The notes below the pieces were generated by a model. The model had not been told where the DNA came from. It saw only the letters and a list, made by a program, of their open reading frames with translations, and ran no database searches. This document shows positions 16,603 to 25,007 of a DNA stretch of 64,000 bases, piece after piece. Position 1 is the first letter of the stretch. Each line of letters starts with the position of its first letter. This DNA is from Sphingomonas sp. 28-66-16 (GTDB lineage Bacteria; Pseudomonadota; Alphaproteobacteria; Sphingomonadales; Sphingomonadaceae): contig NCGF01000012.1 of assembly GCA_002281485.1 (NCBI GenBank), positions 1 through 64,000 of the forward strand, written 5' to 3'. Position numbers and translations under genes: made by a program.

Positions 16603-18081
16603 TCAATAGCTGGGCGCGGGCCCGGCATAATCGCTGAAATGAGTGAATTCGGCTTCGAACATCAGTGTCGCCTTGCCGGTGGCGCCGTGGCGGTGCTTCG
16701 AGATCAGCAATTCGGTGACGCCATAGGTCGCCTCGCCCTTTGACGCCCATTCGCGGTGCGCGTCGCTGTTGGGGTCGGTCGGCTCCTTGGCGGCGTGATA
16801 ATAATCGTCGCGATAGACGAACCAGACCATGTCGGCGTCCTGCTCGATCGATCCCGATTCGCGCAGATCGGAGAGCTGGGGGCGTTTGTCCTCGCGCTGC
16901 TCGACCGCGCGACTGAGCTGCGAGAGTGCCAGTACCGAGACGTTGAGATCCTTGGCCATCGTCTTGAGCCCGCGGCTGATTTCGGAGATTTCCTGGACGC
17001 GATTGTCGTTCGAGCTGCGGCCGCTGCCCTGGAGCAGCTGGAGATAATCGACGACGACGAGGCCGATGTCGTTGTCGTGCTTGCGCTGCAGCCGCCGCAT
17101 GCGGGTGTGGAGCGCGCCGATGGTGAGCCCGGCGGTATCGTCGATATACAGCGGCAGATATTGCAATTCGATCGACGCCTGGATCAGCCGGGTGCGCTCG
17201 GCATCGTTGAGCGTGCCCATCCGGAGCTTTTCGGAGCTGACCCGCGATTGTTCGGAGAGGATCCGCAGCGCGAGCTGATCGGCGGACATTTCGAGGCTGA
17301 AAAAGGCGACCTTGCTGCCGACCGAGCGATCCTTGGCGATGCCGTCGTTGATGTCGCGCATCCATCGCTGCGCGGCGTTGAAGGCGATGTTGGTCGCGAG
17401 CGCGGTCTTGCCCATGCCCGGGCGCCCGGCGAGGATCATCAGATCGGATTTGTGCATCCCGCCGATCTTGCTGTTGACGCTGTCGAGCCCGGTGGTGATC
17501 CCCGAAAGACCGCCACCGGCATTTTGCGCCCGCTCGACATTCTTGATCGCATATTTGGCGGCGTCACCGAACGACTTGACCGATGATTCGATGCCGCCGA
17601 CGGCGGCGACCTTGAACAATTCCTCTTCGGCTTCCTCGATCTGCTTGCGCGGATTGACCTCCTCCGAGGTATCGACCGCGCGCTCGACGAGGCCGCGCCC
17701 GACCGACACCAGCGTCCGCAACATCGCGAGATCGTAGATTTGCTGGGCGAACTGCCGCGCGCCGATCAGTCCGGCGCCGCTGCCGGTGAGCTGGGCGAGA
17801 TAGGCCGGGCCGCCGAGCGCGCGCATCCCCTCATCGGCCTCGAACATCGGCTTGAGCGTGACCGGAGTCGCCAGCAGATCGCCGCCGCGCAGCGACTTGA
17901 TCGCCGCGAAGATGCGGCCATGGACGGGTTCGAAGAAATGATCGGGATCGAGCCGATCGATCAGATCGTCGGCAAGGCGGTTGTCGATCATCATCGCGCC
18001 GAGCATCGCTGCCTCGGCCTCGACATTTTGCGGGAGCCGGGTCTGGCTGGAATCGGTGGGGGGGACAAGTGCGGTGGCCAT
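16603..18081 (-). CDS. dnaB: Replicative DNA helicase DnaB
   Basis: 492 residues; the hexameric 5'-3' helicase of the replication fork. The N-terminal DnaB domain begins RLPQNVEAEAAMLGAMM. The RecA-like core has Walker A GRPGMGKTALATN, Walker B VVDYLQLLQG, and the motif 4 region QEISEISRGLKTMAKDL with ALSQLSRAVEQR and SDLRESGSIEQDAD. Length is normal for the family and there is no intein or insertion. It is convergent with DUF934 (about 20 bases apart) and divergent from the UPF0262 gene. Confidence 0.97.
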   Translation of the reverse strand: MATALVPPTDSSQTRLPQNVEAEAAMLGAMMIDNRLADDLIDRLDPDHFFEPVHGRIFAAIKSLRGGDLLATPVTLKPMFEADEGMRALGGPAYLAQLTGSGAGLIGARQFAQQIYDLAMLRTLVSVGRGLVERAVDTSEEVNPRKQIEEAEEELFKVAAVGGIESSVKSFGDAAKYAIKNVERAQNAGGGLSGITTGLDSVNSKIGGMHKSDLMILAGRPGMGKTALATNIAFNAAQRWMRDINDGIAKDRSVGSKVAFFSLEMSADQLALRILSEQSRVSSEKLRMGTLNDAERTRLIQASIELQYLPLYIDDTAGLTIGALHTRMRRLQRKHDNDIGLVVVDYLQLLQGSGRSSNDNRVQEISEISRGLKTMAKDLNVSVLALSQLSRAVEQREDKRPQLSDLRESGSIEQDADMVWFVYRDDYYHAAKEPTDPNSDAHREWASKGEATYGVTELLISKHRHGATGKATLMFEAEFTHFSDYAGPAPSY

Positions 18082-18219
18082 CGCGCCTTCTCCCAGAGCG
18101 GCCCCCTCGGCTCAACCCGTCGCGGCAATTAATCGCGTGGATAAATCGGCGAGGCCGCGATCGACCCGGCGACGCGCTTCCCCGTTGATTCCCGCGAGCG
18201 CAACCCCGATAGGCATGGC

Positions 18220-18702
18220 ATGGCCGATCCCCGGATCATCGACGTCTCCCTCGACGAGCGCACCATCCTGTGGCGCAGCGCCGATATCGAGCAGGAGCGA
18301 CGGATCGCGATCTTCGATCTGATCGAGGGAAATTATTTCGCCCCGGTGAAGGACTATCCCGACGGCTATGCCGGCCCCTACCGGATTCAGCTGAGCGTCG
18401 AGGAAGGCCGGCTGGCGATCGCGATCGGGCGCGAGGATTCGACGCATCTCGAAACCTATGTGCTCGGGCTGGGACGCTTCCGGCGGCCGATCAAGGATTA
18501 TTTCGCGATCTGCGACAGCTATTATCAGGCCATCCGCGCGGCGACGCCCCAGCAGATCGAGACGATCGACATGGCTCGGCGCGGCATCCACAACGAGGCG
18601 GCCGAACTGCTCAAGGAGCGGCTCGACGGCAAGATCGACATCGATTTCGATACCGCCCGCCGGCTGTTCACGCTGATCTGCGTGTTGCACATCAAGGGCT
18701 GA
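18220..18702 (+). CDS. UPF0262 family protein
   Basis: 160 residues. It matches the alphaproteobacterial UPF0262 family: RIIDVSLDERTILWRS near the start, RRIAIFDLIEGNYFAP, GPYRIQLSVEEGRLAIAI, LGRFRRPIKDYFAICDSYY and DMARRGIHNEAAELLKERL. No function is known and no catalytic motif is visible; it is probably cytoplasmic. It starts 138 bases from dnaB in a divergent arrangement and is followed within four bases by the lysozyme gene. Confidence 0.9.
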   Translation: MADPRIIDVSLDERTILWRSADIEQERRIAIFDLIEGNYFAPVKDYPDGYAGPYRIQLSVEEGRLAIAIGREDSTHLETYVLGLGRFRRPIKDYFAICDSYYQAIRAATPQQIETIDMARRGIHNEAAELLKERLDGKIDIDFDTARRLFTLICVLHIKG

Positions 18703-18706
18703 CCGG

Positions 18707-19396
18707 GTGATGCGGCGATGGACCCGACGCCTTGGGGCGATCGGCGGCCTGGGCGTCGTCATCGGCCTTGCCGCGATCGTGACCTGGTCGTTCGCGATCA
18801 GCTGGCAACCCGCGCGCCGCGACTATCCGTTTCAAGGCATCGCCGTGGGGGCGGCGGAAGCGCCGATCGAGTGGGCGGTGGTGCGCGGCGGCGGCGCGGA
18901 CTTCGCCTATCTCACTGCCACGATCGGCGCCGAGCAGCGTGACCCGACCTTCGAACGCAGCTGGAGCGACGTCTATGCCGCCGGGCTCAGGCGCGGGGCG
19001 GTGCATGTCTATTCGCTGTGCCGGCTTGCCGCCGACCAGGCCAATAACTTCAACACGACGGTGCCCCGAGCAGACGACGCGCTGCCCGCCGCCGTCGAGA
19101 TCGATTTTCACCCCGACTGTGCCGCCCGCCCCGAACCCGGCGTGGTCGCCGACGAACTCGTCCGCTTTCTGACGATGGTCGAGGCGCATACGGGCAAGCC
19201 GATGCTGTTGAAGATATCGAAGCGATTCGAAGCGCGCTATCATCTCAGCGCGGCGATCCCGCGGCCGATTTGGAGCGAGGGCAATTTCTTTCCGCCCGAT
19301 TATGCGGCACGGCCATGGCGCATGTGGCAAGCCAGTGACATGCGCCGAATCGACGGCGCCCCGACGGCGGTGAGATGGAATGTGGTGGCGCAATGA
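18707..19396 (+). CDS. Membrane-anchored GH25 lysozyme-like protein
   Basis: 229 residues. An N-terminal hydrophobic segment (GAIGGLGVVIGLAAIVTWSFAI) gives export or anchoring. The remainder fits the GH25 muramidase barrel: GADFAYLTATIGAEQRDPTF, GAVHVYSLC and the acidic strand AVEIDFHPDC, ending in PWRMWQAS. GH25 enzymes cleave the MurNAc-GlcNAc bond of peptidoglycan. The GTG at 18707 precedes ATG at 18710; either could start. It overlaps cdd by ATGA, so it belongs to the UPF0262-lysozyme-cdd transcription unit. Confidence 0.8.
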   Translation: MMRRWTRRLGAIGGLGVVIGLAAIVTWSFAISWQPARRDYPFQGIAVGAAEAPIEWAVVRGGGADFAYLTATIGAEQRDPTFERSWSDVYAAGLRRGAVHVYSLCRLAADQANNFNTTVPRADDALPAAVEIDFHPDCAARPEPGVVADELVRFLTMVEAHTGKPMLLKISKRFEARYHLSAAIPRPIWSEGNFFPPDYAARPWRMWQASDMRRIDGAPTAVRWNVVAQ

Positions 19397-19869
19397 CGGA
19401 TGCGGCGATGATGGATGACGAAATCCGCGATCGGCTGATCGCCGCGGCACGCGCCGCCGCGCGCCATGCGCACGCCCCCTATTCGCGCTTCGGCGTGGGC
19501 GCCGCGCTGCTGATGACCGACGGGGACATCATCACCGGCGCGAATGTCGAGAATGCCAGCTACGGCCTCTCGCTGTGCGCCGAGACGGTCGCGATCGCGA
19601 GCGCAAGCGCGGCGGGGCGGCTCGGCGACATCGTCGCAATCGGCGTGACGGGCGGCGCGATGGACGCCGCGGGAATCGCGCGCGGCACCGCACCGGTTTC
19701 GCCCTGCGGCCGCTGCCGGCAGGTGATCAACGAAGCCGCGCAAATGGCCGGTCGCGACATGGTGATCTGGTGTGGCGCTGCCGAAGGCGATGCCGCACAC
19801 GCACATCTCTTGTCCGAATTGCTGCCGCATGCCTTTGGACCGCGCGATCTGGGGATCGGCACCGCCTGA
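19393..19869 (+). CDS. cdd: Cytidine deaminase
   Basis: About 158 residues; hydrolytic deamination of (deoxy)cytidine to (deoxy)uridine. Zinc site and catalytic Glu are in LCAETVAIASA (C-A-E) and PCGRCRQVI (C-x2-C). The substrate loop is ANVENASYGLS. This is the short, tetrameric type. The ATG at 19393 overlaps the lysozyme stop. It is followed 66 bases later by dcd, so both steps of pyrimidine salvage towards dUMP are clustered. Confidence 0.94.
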   Translation: MTDAAMMDDEIRDRLIAAARAAARHAHAPYSRFGVGAALLMTDGDIITGANVENASYGLSLCAETVAIASASAAGRLGDIVAIGVTGGAMDAAGIARGTAPVSPCGRCRQVINEAAQMAGRDMVIWCGAAEGDAAHAHLLSELLPHAFGPRDLGIGTA

Positions 19870-19935
19870 CCCCCTCTTGCCCGGCGGCGCGATTCCCGCG
19901 AGAGCCGATAATCAACGCCTTTCCAGGAGCCGCCA

Positions 19936-20490
19936 ATGTCCGTCATGTCCGATCGCTGGATTCGCGAACAGGCGCTTGCCACCGGCATGATCGAGCCGTT
20001 CGTCGAATCGCAGAAGCGCGATGGCTGCATCAGCTATGGCCTCTCCTCCTATGGCTATGACGCGCGCGTGTCGGACGAGTTCAAGATCTTTACCAACGTC
20101 GATTCGGCGATCGTCGACCCGAAGGATTTTGCCGCCAACAGCTTCGTCGATCGCAAGACCGACTGCTGCGTGATCCCGCCGAACAGCTTCGCGCTCGCCC
20201 GCACGGTCGAATATTTCCGGGTGCCGCGCGACGTGCTCGTCATCTGTCTCGGCAAATCGACCTATGCGCGCTGTGGAATCATCGTCAACGTCACGCCGCT
20301 CGAACCCGGCTGGGAGGGGCATGTGACGCTCGAATTTTCGAACACCACGCCGCTGCCCGCGCGGATCTACGCCAACGAAGGCGCGTGCCAATTCCTCTTC
20401 CTGCAAGGCAACGAGCCATGCGAGGTCAGCTACGCCGATCGCGCCGGCAAATATATGGGCCAGCGCGGGGTGACGCTGCCCAAGCTGTGA
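19936..20490 (+). CDS. dcd: dCTP deaminase
   Basis: 184 residues; converts dCTP to dUTP, supplying dUMP for thymidylate. Family blocks are [46 protein letters not shown], the catalytic Glu region [19 protein letters not shown], and the C-terminal nucleotide lid [24 protein letters not shown] precedes the ATG. It ends just before a stem-loop shared with the convergent exbD operon. Confidence 0.96.
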   Translation: MSVMSDRWIREQALATGMIEPFVESQKRDGCISYGLSSYGYDARVSDEFKIFTNVDSAIVDPKDFAANSFVDRKTDCCVIPPNSFALARTVEYFRVPRDVLVICLGKSTYARCGIIVNVTPLEPGWEGHVTLEFSNTTPLPARIYANEGACQFLFLQGNEPCEVSYADRAGKYMGQRGVTLPKL

Positions 20491-20508
20491 GGGACGGCCA
20501 ATAGAAAA

Positions 20509-20530
20509 GGGCGGCCCCGAAGGACCGCCC
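20509..20530. terminator. Bidirectional stem-loop terminator between dcd and exbD
   Basis: GGGCGG at 20509-20514 pairs with CCGCCC at 20525-20530, with two further C-G pairs inside around a CGAA-type loop. On the minus strand the stem is followed by TTTTCTATT, a good intrinsic terminator for the exb operon. On the plus strand it is followed by GATCTTTGG, a weaker terminator for dcd. It sits in the middle of the gap between two convergent genes. Confidence 0.75.
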
Positions 20531-20559
20531 GATCTTTGGTCTGGCAATGGCCGCCGCGA

Positions 20560-20988
20560 TCAGAAATCGTTGCGATATTGCTCGTTGCCGATGAAGCCGA
20601 GCTTCGAGATCTGCGACCTCTTGATCACCGCGAGAATGCGGTCGACGACTTCGTAGCGCGCCTGCGCGTCGGGCTGGAAGTGCAGCTCGGGCTCGGGTTT
20701 GATCGCCGTGGTCGCATCGAGATACTGGCGCAGCGTCAAATCGTCGACCGGGGTGCCGTTCCACGCGACGACGCCGGCGGCATCGATGGTAATCTTGTTC
20801 TTGTCGGGCTCGACCAGTTGCTGCGTCTGGTTGGGGTCGTTCTGCGGCAGATCGACCTTCACCGCATGCGTCTGGATCGGGATGGTGATGATGAACATGA
20901 TGAGGAGCACGAGCAAGACGTCGATCAACGGCGTCGTGTTCATTTCCATCATCGGCTCGCCGTCATCGCTGCCGCCGCTCATTGACAT
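20560..20988 (-). CDS. exbD: ExbD-type biopolymer transport protein (second copy)
   Basis: 142 residues. One N-terminal membrane segment (LIDVLLVLLIMFIITIPIQT) with the essential Asp in NTTPLIDVLLVLLIMF, followed by a periplasmic domain. ExbD works with ExbB to turn the proton gradient into motion of TonB. It is the last gene of the tonB-exbB-exbD-exbD operon, 30 bases after the other ExbD, and differs clearly from it in the periplasmic part, so it is a diverged paralogue rather than a recent copy. Confidence 0.93.
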   Translation of the reverse strand: MSMSGGSDDGEPMMEMNTTPLIDVLLVLLIMFIITIPIQTHAVKVDLPQNDPNQTQQLVEPDKNKITIDAAGVVAWNGTPVDDLTLRQYLDATTAIKPEPELHFQPDAQARYEVVDRILAVIKRSQISKLGFIGNEQYRNDF

Positions 20989-21018
20989 GTCAAATACTCC
21001 TGAACGTTGGGCGGGCCA

Positions 21019-21498
21019 TCACAGCCGCTCGATATTACCGCCGGGGGGCGGCTCGGAGATGAAGCCGACCTTCGCGAATCCGGCCTGCTGCATCGTGAAG
21101 ATCGTGCCGCCAATGCACCGATAGGGCGTATCGACGTCGCCGCGAATATGCGCTTCGGGCAATTCGACGCCGGGGGCATTGGGGCCGCCCTGACGATCGA
21201 TCTCGGCCTTGAGCTTCTCGACGGCGCGATCGAGCAGTTCCTTGCTGTCGACCCGGGTCTTGTTCCAATAGACTTCGCAACCATCGGGGCCGCCGCGCAC
21301 CGACAGCGAGACGTTCTCGGGCTTCGTCGTGGTCGGATCGAAGGTCACGTCAGGCAGCTTGACCTTGATGTTCTCCACCACGACCGGCACCGCGATCAAG
21401 AAGATGATCAGAAGCACCAGCATCACGTCCACGAGGGGCGTGGTATTGATGTCTGAAAGAGGCTTATCGGTGTTATCGCCACCTACGCTTACAGCCAT
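21019..21498 (-). CDS. exbD: ExbD-type biopolymer transport protein (first copy)
   Basis: 159 residues with the same plan: short cytoplasmic start, then INTTPLVDVMLVLLIIFLIA containing the proton-conducting Asp, then a periplasmic domain. This domain has a Cys-containing insertion (GPDGCEVYWNKTRVDSKELL) and a second Cys (YRCIGGTIF), absent from the other ExbD; these two could form a disulfide. It lies 94 bases downstream of exbB on the same strand. Confidence 0.93.
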   Translation of the reverse strand: MAVSVGGDNTDKPLSDINTTPLVDVMLVLLIIFLIAVPVVVENIKVKLPDVTFDPTTTKPENVSLSVRGGPDGCEVYWNKTRVDSKELLDRAVEKLKAEIDRQGGPNAPGVELPEAHIRGDVDTPYRCIGGTIFTMQQAGFAKVGFISEPPPGGNIERL

Positions 21499-21592
21499 TG
21501 CAACCTATCCTATCTGCAGTCTTCGTGCCGCTCGATTGCTCGGGCGGCGAGGGAACGAGGACGACATCATCGCCCCCGTTCCATCAAGTCGC

Positions 21593-22357
21593 TCAGGCCT
21601 TGGCAGGGGCCGCCGTGGTTGCCTTTGCCGGCGCCGACCGTGCAGCGGAAGGCGCGGTCGGACGAACCGCACCGTTCGACGCGAGATAGCCGAGCACGTC
21701 GTTCGAAAACGCGCTGAGGTCTTCCGCGATCGCCTTGTTGCGGCGCTGGAGCCAGTTGTAGGCGAGCACTGCCGGCACGGCGGTGACGAGACCGAGCGCC
21801 GTCATGATCAGCGATTCACCGACCGGGCCGGCGACCGCGTCGATCGACGCCTGACCGGCGGCGCCGATCTTGATGAGCGCGCGGTAGATACCGATCACCG
21901 TTCCGAACAGACCGATGAACGGCGAGGTCGAACCGACTGTAGCGAGGAAGGCGAGACCGCCACCCAGCTTCGAGTTGATCGCCGCTTCCGAACGCGCGAG
22001 CGAACCGTGCAGCCAATCATGCGCCTCGACCGGATCGGTCAGCTTGGCGTGCTGCTCCTGCGCGGCGAGACCGTCGTCGACGATCTGCTTGTAGGCCGAA
22101 TTCTTCTCGAGCTTGGCCGCGCCTTCGCGCAGGCTGGTGCTGTTCCAGAACGAGGCGCGGACGCGCTTCGCCTGGCTCATGATCTTCTGCTGCTCGAGCA
22201 ACTTGGTGAAGAGGATATAGAAGGACACGATCGACATGAGGACGAGGATACCGAACACCGACTGCGCGATCAGACCGCCCTGCTCGAGCGACTCCATCAG
22301 GCCATAGGGGTTCTTCGAAGCTGGGGCCGCACCCGCAGCGAGAATGGTCGTGAGCAT
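21593..22357 (-). CDS. exbB: ExbB/TolQ-type proton channel protein
   Basis: 254 residues. Three membrane segments are visible (QSVFGILVLMSIVSFYILFT; FLATVGSTSPFIGLFGTVIG; ALGLVTAVPAVLAYNWLQ). The conserved GSTSPFIGLFGTVIGIYRAL and ALGLVTAVPAVLAYN are typical of ExbB, the proton channel that energises TonB. The N terminus up to KNPYGLMESLEQGG and the Ala/Pro-rich C-terminal tail are variable. It lies 60 bases after tonB in a four-gene operon. Confidence 0.94.
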   Translation of the reverse strand: MLTTILAAGAAPASKNPYGLMESLEQGGLIAQSVFGILVLMSIVSFYILFTKLLEQQKIMSQAKRVRASFWNSTSLREGAAKLEKNSAYKQIVDDGLAAQEQHAKLTDPVEAHDWLHGSLARSEAAINSKLGGGLAFLATVGSTSPFIGLFGTVIGIYRALIKIGAAGQASIDAVAGPVGESLIMTALGLVTAVPAVLAYNWLQRRNKAIAEDLSAFSNDVLGYLASNGAVRPTAPSAARSAPAKATTAAPAKA

Positions 22358-22417
22358 AAAGATATCTTTCCTCTGAAAAAATCGGCGGAACCCCGTCCGG
22401 CCCCGCCCGACGCATTG

Positions 22418-23077
22418 TTATTTCGGAATTTTCCACACCACACGGCGCGACTGGCTGGTTGCGATCGGATTGCCGTCCTGATCCTTTGCCGGCGTATACC
22501 GTCCGCGTCGCGTGATTGCGCGGCAGGCGGCCTCATCGAGGTCGGACGAGCCGCTCGAACCCGTCACCCGGCAATTCTCCACCCGTCCCTGGGTGTTGAT
22601 CGTCCAGGTAATCGACGTGGTCCCCTCCTTCTCCTCGCGCAATGCCGAAGGCGGATAGTCGTCGGTGGTGATCCAGTCGGCCGGATTGCCCTTGGCGCCG
22701 GCAGCCTGATTGACGCGCGGTGGCGGCGGTGCAGGCGGCGGGGCCGGTGGCGCGGTCGGAATGGGTGTGTAGACCGGCGGCGGAGTCGCCTGGGTCTGAA
22801 TCTGAACCACGGGCGGGTTCGGATTGCGGACGATCGGCGGCGGCGACACGACCGGCGGCGGCGTCAGCGGCTGATCGGGCGGTGGCGGTGGTGGTTCGTC
22901 GGGCGGCGGCGGTGGCGGCGGCGCGACGTCAAATGTGTTAAGTTTTTCCGAAACCTTCTTGACGTATTGATACGCAAGGCCGGTCACGAAAGCATATCCC
23001 AAGGCGGCGTGAATCAAGGCGACGATGACAATCGCCACCACCTTGTTTCCGCCGTCATTCCGGTCTGCATAGGCCAT
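22418..23077 (-). CDS. tonB: TonB energy transducer
   Basis: 219 residues. N-terminal membrane anchor (VVAIVIVALIHAALGYAFVTGLAY, with the His of the anchor), a proline-rich periplasmic spacer of ~80 residues with several PPPPPP runs, and a C-terminal TonB domain (YPPSALREEKEGTTSITWTI...GRYTPAKDQDGNPI). It carries energy from ExbB/ExbD to outer-membrane receptors such as the one at 60303-63287. As first gene of the operon its promoter must lie in 23078-23302, which is less GC-rich than its surroundings. Confidence 0.95.
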   Translation of the reverse strand: MAYADRNDGGNKVVAIVIVALIHAALGYAFVTGLAYQYVKKVSEKLNTFDVAPPPPPPPDEPPPPPPDQPLTPPPVVSPPPIVRNPNPPVVQIQTQATPPPVYTPIPTAPPAPPPAPPPPRVNQAAGAKGNPADWITTDDYPPSALREEKEGTTSITWTINTQGRVENCRVTGSSGSSDLDEAACRAITRRGRYTPAKDQDGNPIATSQSRRVVWKIPK

Positions 23078-23302
23078 TCAGGTACGAAACTCCCCGTTGC
23101 ACCAATCGTTCAGGTCGATCGAGTCCGTAGCGTCAAATCGCCATCAGCAAGCCGCTGGCACGCTCGTCGTCGCTCGGACCCCCAAGTCTGTATCGCCACC
23201 ACTGGACCGACGCAAACGCTTTGTCGGACGCAACAAACGTACAATCGCCACGTGGCAAAATTATTTCTGTATAAGAACCGCGCAATCTCCTACCTGAAAC
23301 GA

Positions 23303-24160
23303 ATGATGGTGATATCGAGAATCACGCTTTTCGCAGGGTTTGCGGTCGCAATGTCCCCGTTGACGGGGGCCGTTGCGGCACCGCAACAATCATCCGTGCC
23401 GGCCCGCCCGGTCGCCGGCCCGAGCTATGTCGATGTGGCAAATCTGGTGTTGCGATCGCCCGTTATCGTCGATTCGACGATCCGAAAGGTCGAGCGACTG
23501 AAGGGTCTGGAGGCGGCGGGGGCGCCCGAGGGCGTCGCGCGGCTGTTCGTGCAGGCGGATGTTCTTGCGCTGATCCGCGGCACCGATTCGGTACCGGCGC
23601 AGATCGGCTATATTCTCGATGTCCCCGTCGACGCCCGTGGCCGGATTCCCAACCTCAAGAAGCAGCGGGTGCTGCTGTTCGCGCGTCCCGTGCCGGGACA
23701 GGCCAACCAGATCCAGCTGACCGGCCCCGATTCGCAGCGCCTGTGGACGCCGGCGTTCGATCAGCTCGCCCGCCGAATCACGCAGGAGGCGCTGGCGGCC
23801 GATGCCCCACCGGTGATCACCGGGATCGGCAACGCGTTTCACGTCGCCGGATCGCTGCCCGGCGAAGGCGAAACCCAAATCTTCCTGACCACGGCCGACA
23901 ATCGGCCGGTCTCGCTGAGCATTCTGCGGCGTCCGGGCGAGCAACCGCGATGGGCTGTCGCGCTGAGCGAGATCGTCGACGAAGCCGCCGCGCCGCCGCC
24001 GCGCGACAGTCTGCTCTGGTATCGGCTGGCCTGCGCGCTGCCGCCGGCCCTGCCGATGCAAAGCCTGCGGGCGATGGCGCCCGAGGATGCCGCACTGGCG
24101 CGCGACGATTATCAGCTCGTGCTGCGGGCGCTCGGCCCGTGCGGCCCGGTGGCGGGCTAG
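23303..24160 (+). CDS. Secreted protein of unknown function
   Basis: About 285 residues beginning MMVISRITLFAGFAVAM, a signal peptide with likely cleavage after AVAA. I do not recognise the mature part (…YVDVANLVLRSPVIVDSTI, VLALIRGTDSVPAQIGYILDVP, RVLLFARPVPGQANQIQLTG); its style suggests a periplasmic all-beta protein. Three Cys are near the C terminus. The frame is open for another 2 kb upstream, but that is antisense to tonB-exbB and has no start signal of its own. ATG at 23303 or 23306 follows a TATAAG-containing AT-rich stretch near 23270. It is divergent from tonB. Confidence 0.7.
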   Translation: MMVISRITLFAGFAVAMSPLTGAVAAPQQSSVPARPVAGPSYVDVANLVLRSPVIVDSTIRKVERLKGLEAAGAPEGVARLFVQADVLALIRGTDSVPAQIGYILDVPVDARGRIPNLKKQRVLLFARPVPGQANQIQLTGPDSQRLWTPAFDQLARRITQEALAADAPPVITGIGNAFHVAGSLPGEGETQIFLTTADNRPVSLSILRRPGEQPRWAVALSEIVDEAAAPPPRDSLLWYRLACALPPALPMQSLRAMAPEDAALARDDYQLVLRALGPCGPVAG

Positions 24161-24546
24161 GCTGGCCCGACCGCCAGGATTTGGCCGGTGGTGCACGACG
24201 CCTCGGCCAGGAATCGCACCGCATCGACAACCGCGCCGTCTGCCGCCCCGGCATCGACGCTGATCGCGCAGAGCCGCGCAGCGGGGGCAAGCTCGATCGC
24301 CAGCGGCTCGATCGCCGCCAGCATGAGATGTCGGTCGAAGGGCGAGCTGGCCGCGCCGATGACGACGACGATCGCGCCCGCCCCGGCGCCGGCACGGTCG
24401 CGGACGATTTCCGCCAGGGCCGCAGCCGTTTGGCCGGGCCCGGCGACGACGACGCAGGCGGCGGCGTCGGGCGTCGGATGGGCGGCCAGCGCCGCTTCGA
24501 TCGCGCGCGCGAGCGGGCCGCTGCCGATCAGCGTCGCCACGCTCAT
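24157..24546 (-). CDS. Short Rossmann-fold (SDR-like) protein after folB
   Basis: 129 residues starting MSVATLIGSGPLARAIEAAL, which looks like the first beta-alpha-beta of a Rossmann fold (GSGPLA in place of GxGxxG). VVVAGPGQTAAALAEIV and IVVVIGAASSPFDRHLML follow, and a tail FLAEASCTTGQILAVGPA resembles the end of short-chain dehydrogenases (…TGQ-xLxVDGG). It is half the usual SDR length and lacks the YxxxK active site, so it is a shrunken relative, possibly of a pteridine reductase. Coupled to folB by ATGA overlap. Confidence 0.65.
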   Translation of the reverse strand: MSVATLIGSGPLARAIEAALAAHPTPDAAACVVVAGPGQTAAALAEIVRDRAGAGAGAIVVVIGAASSPFDRHLMLAAIEPLAIELAPAARLCAISVDAGAADGAVVDAVRFLAEASCTTGQILAVGPA

Positions 24547-24947
24547 CGCCGGTGGCGAAGCAGCGTCATCCCAATCGCTTCGCCATTTTCCGATATCGCC
24601 AGCTTGACGATCTTGATCTTCGCCCATTGCACGCGGGAATCCTGCAGCATCAGCGTCTCGGCGATGTGATCGGCGACGCCTTCGATCAGGGTGAAATGGA
24701 CGCCCGCCGGCAGCGCACTGGTCGCCGCCCGCTTGAGGTCGAGATAGTTTTTCGACGCGGCAAGCGAGGTGTCGGGCGAAAAATGGGCCGGGCAATCGAG
24801 CCCGACGGTGATCGAGATGCGCAACGGCTGCGGCAGGTGAGTCTCTTCCGAATAAATCCCGGTCAGCACCGGCACCTCAAGATCGTGCACTTCGAGTTCG
24901 AGATAATCGTTCAATCCAGGCCCTTCCGGTCGCATGGCGCGCGCCAT
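24543..24947 (-). CDS. folB: Dihydroneopterin aldolase
   Basis: 134 residues (122 if the ATG four codons later at 24935 is used). FolB cleaves 7,8-dihydroneopterin to hydroxymethyl-dihydropterin in folate synthesis. The core is LEVHDLEVPVLTGIYSEETH, then FSPDTSLAASKNYLDLKRA and HFTLIEGVADHIAETLM, matching the usual G-[IV]-x-x-E active-site strand and the Tyr loop. It is translationally coupled to the short Rossmann protein and no other folate gene is adjacent. Confidence 0.85.
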   Translation of the reverse strand: MARAMRPEGPGLNDYLELEVHDLEVPVLTGIYSEETHLPQPLRISITVGLDCPAHFSPDTSLAASKNYLDLKRAATSALPAGVHFTLIEGVADHIAETLMLQDSRVQWAKIKIVKLAISENGEAIGMTLLRHRR

Positions 24948-25007
24948 AGCAGGTTCGCGGCAGATCGGAAGGCGCGATGACGCCGGTGAAGCGTCAGACT
25001 GCCGGTG

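Noticed and set aside
21329-23302. Upstream extension of the secreted orphan by ~650 residues
   Set aside because: It runs antisense through exbB and tonB and has no hydrophobic start; the signal peptide begins at 23303.
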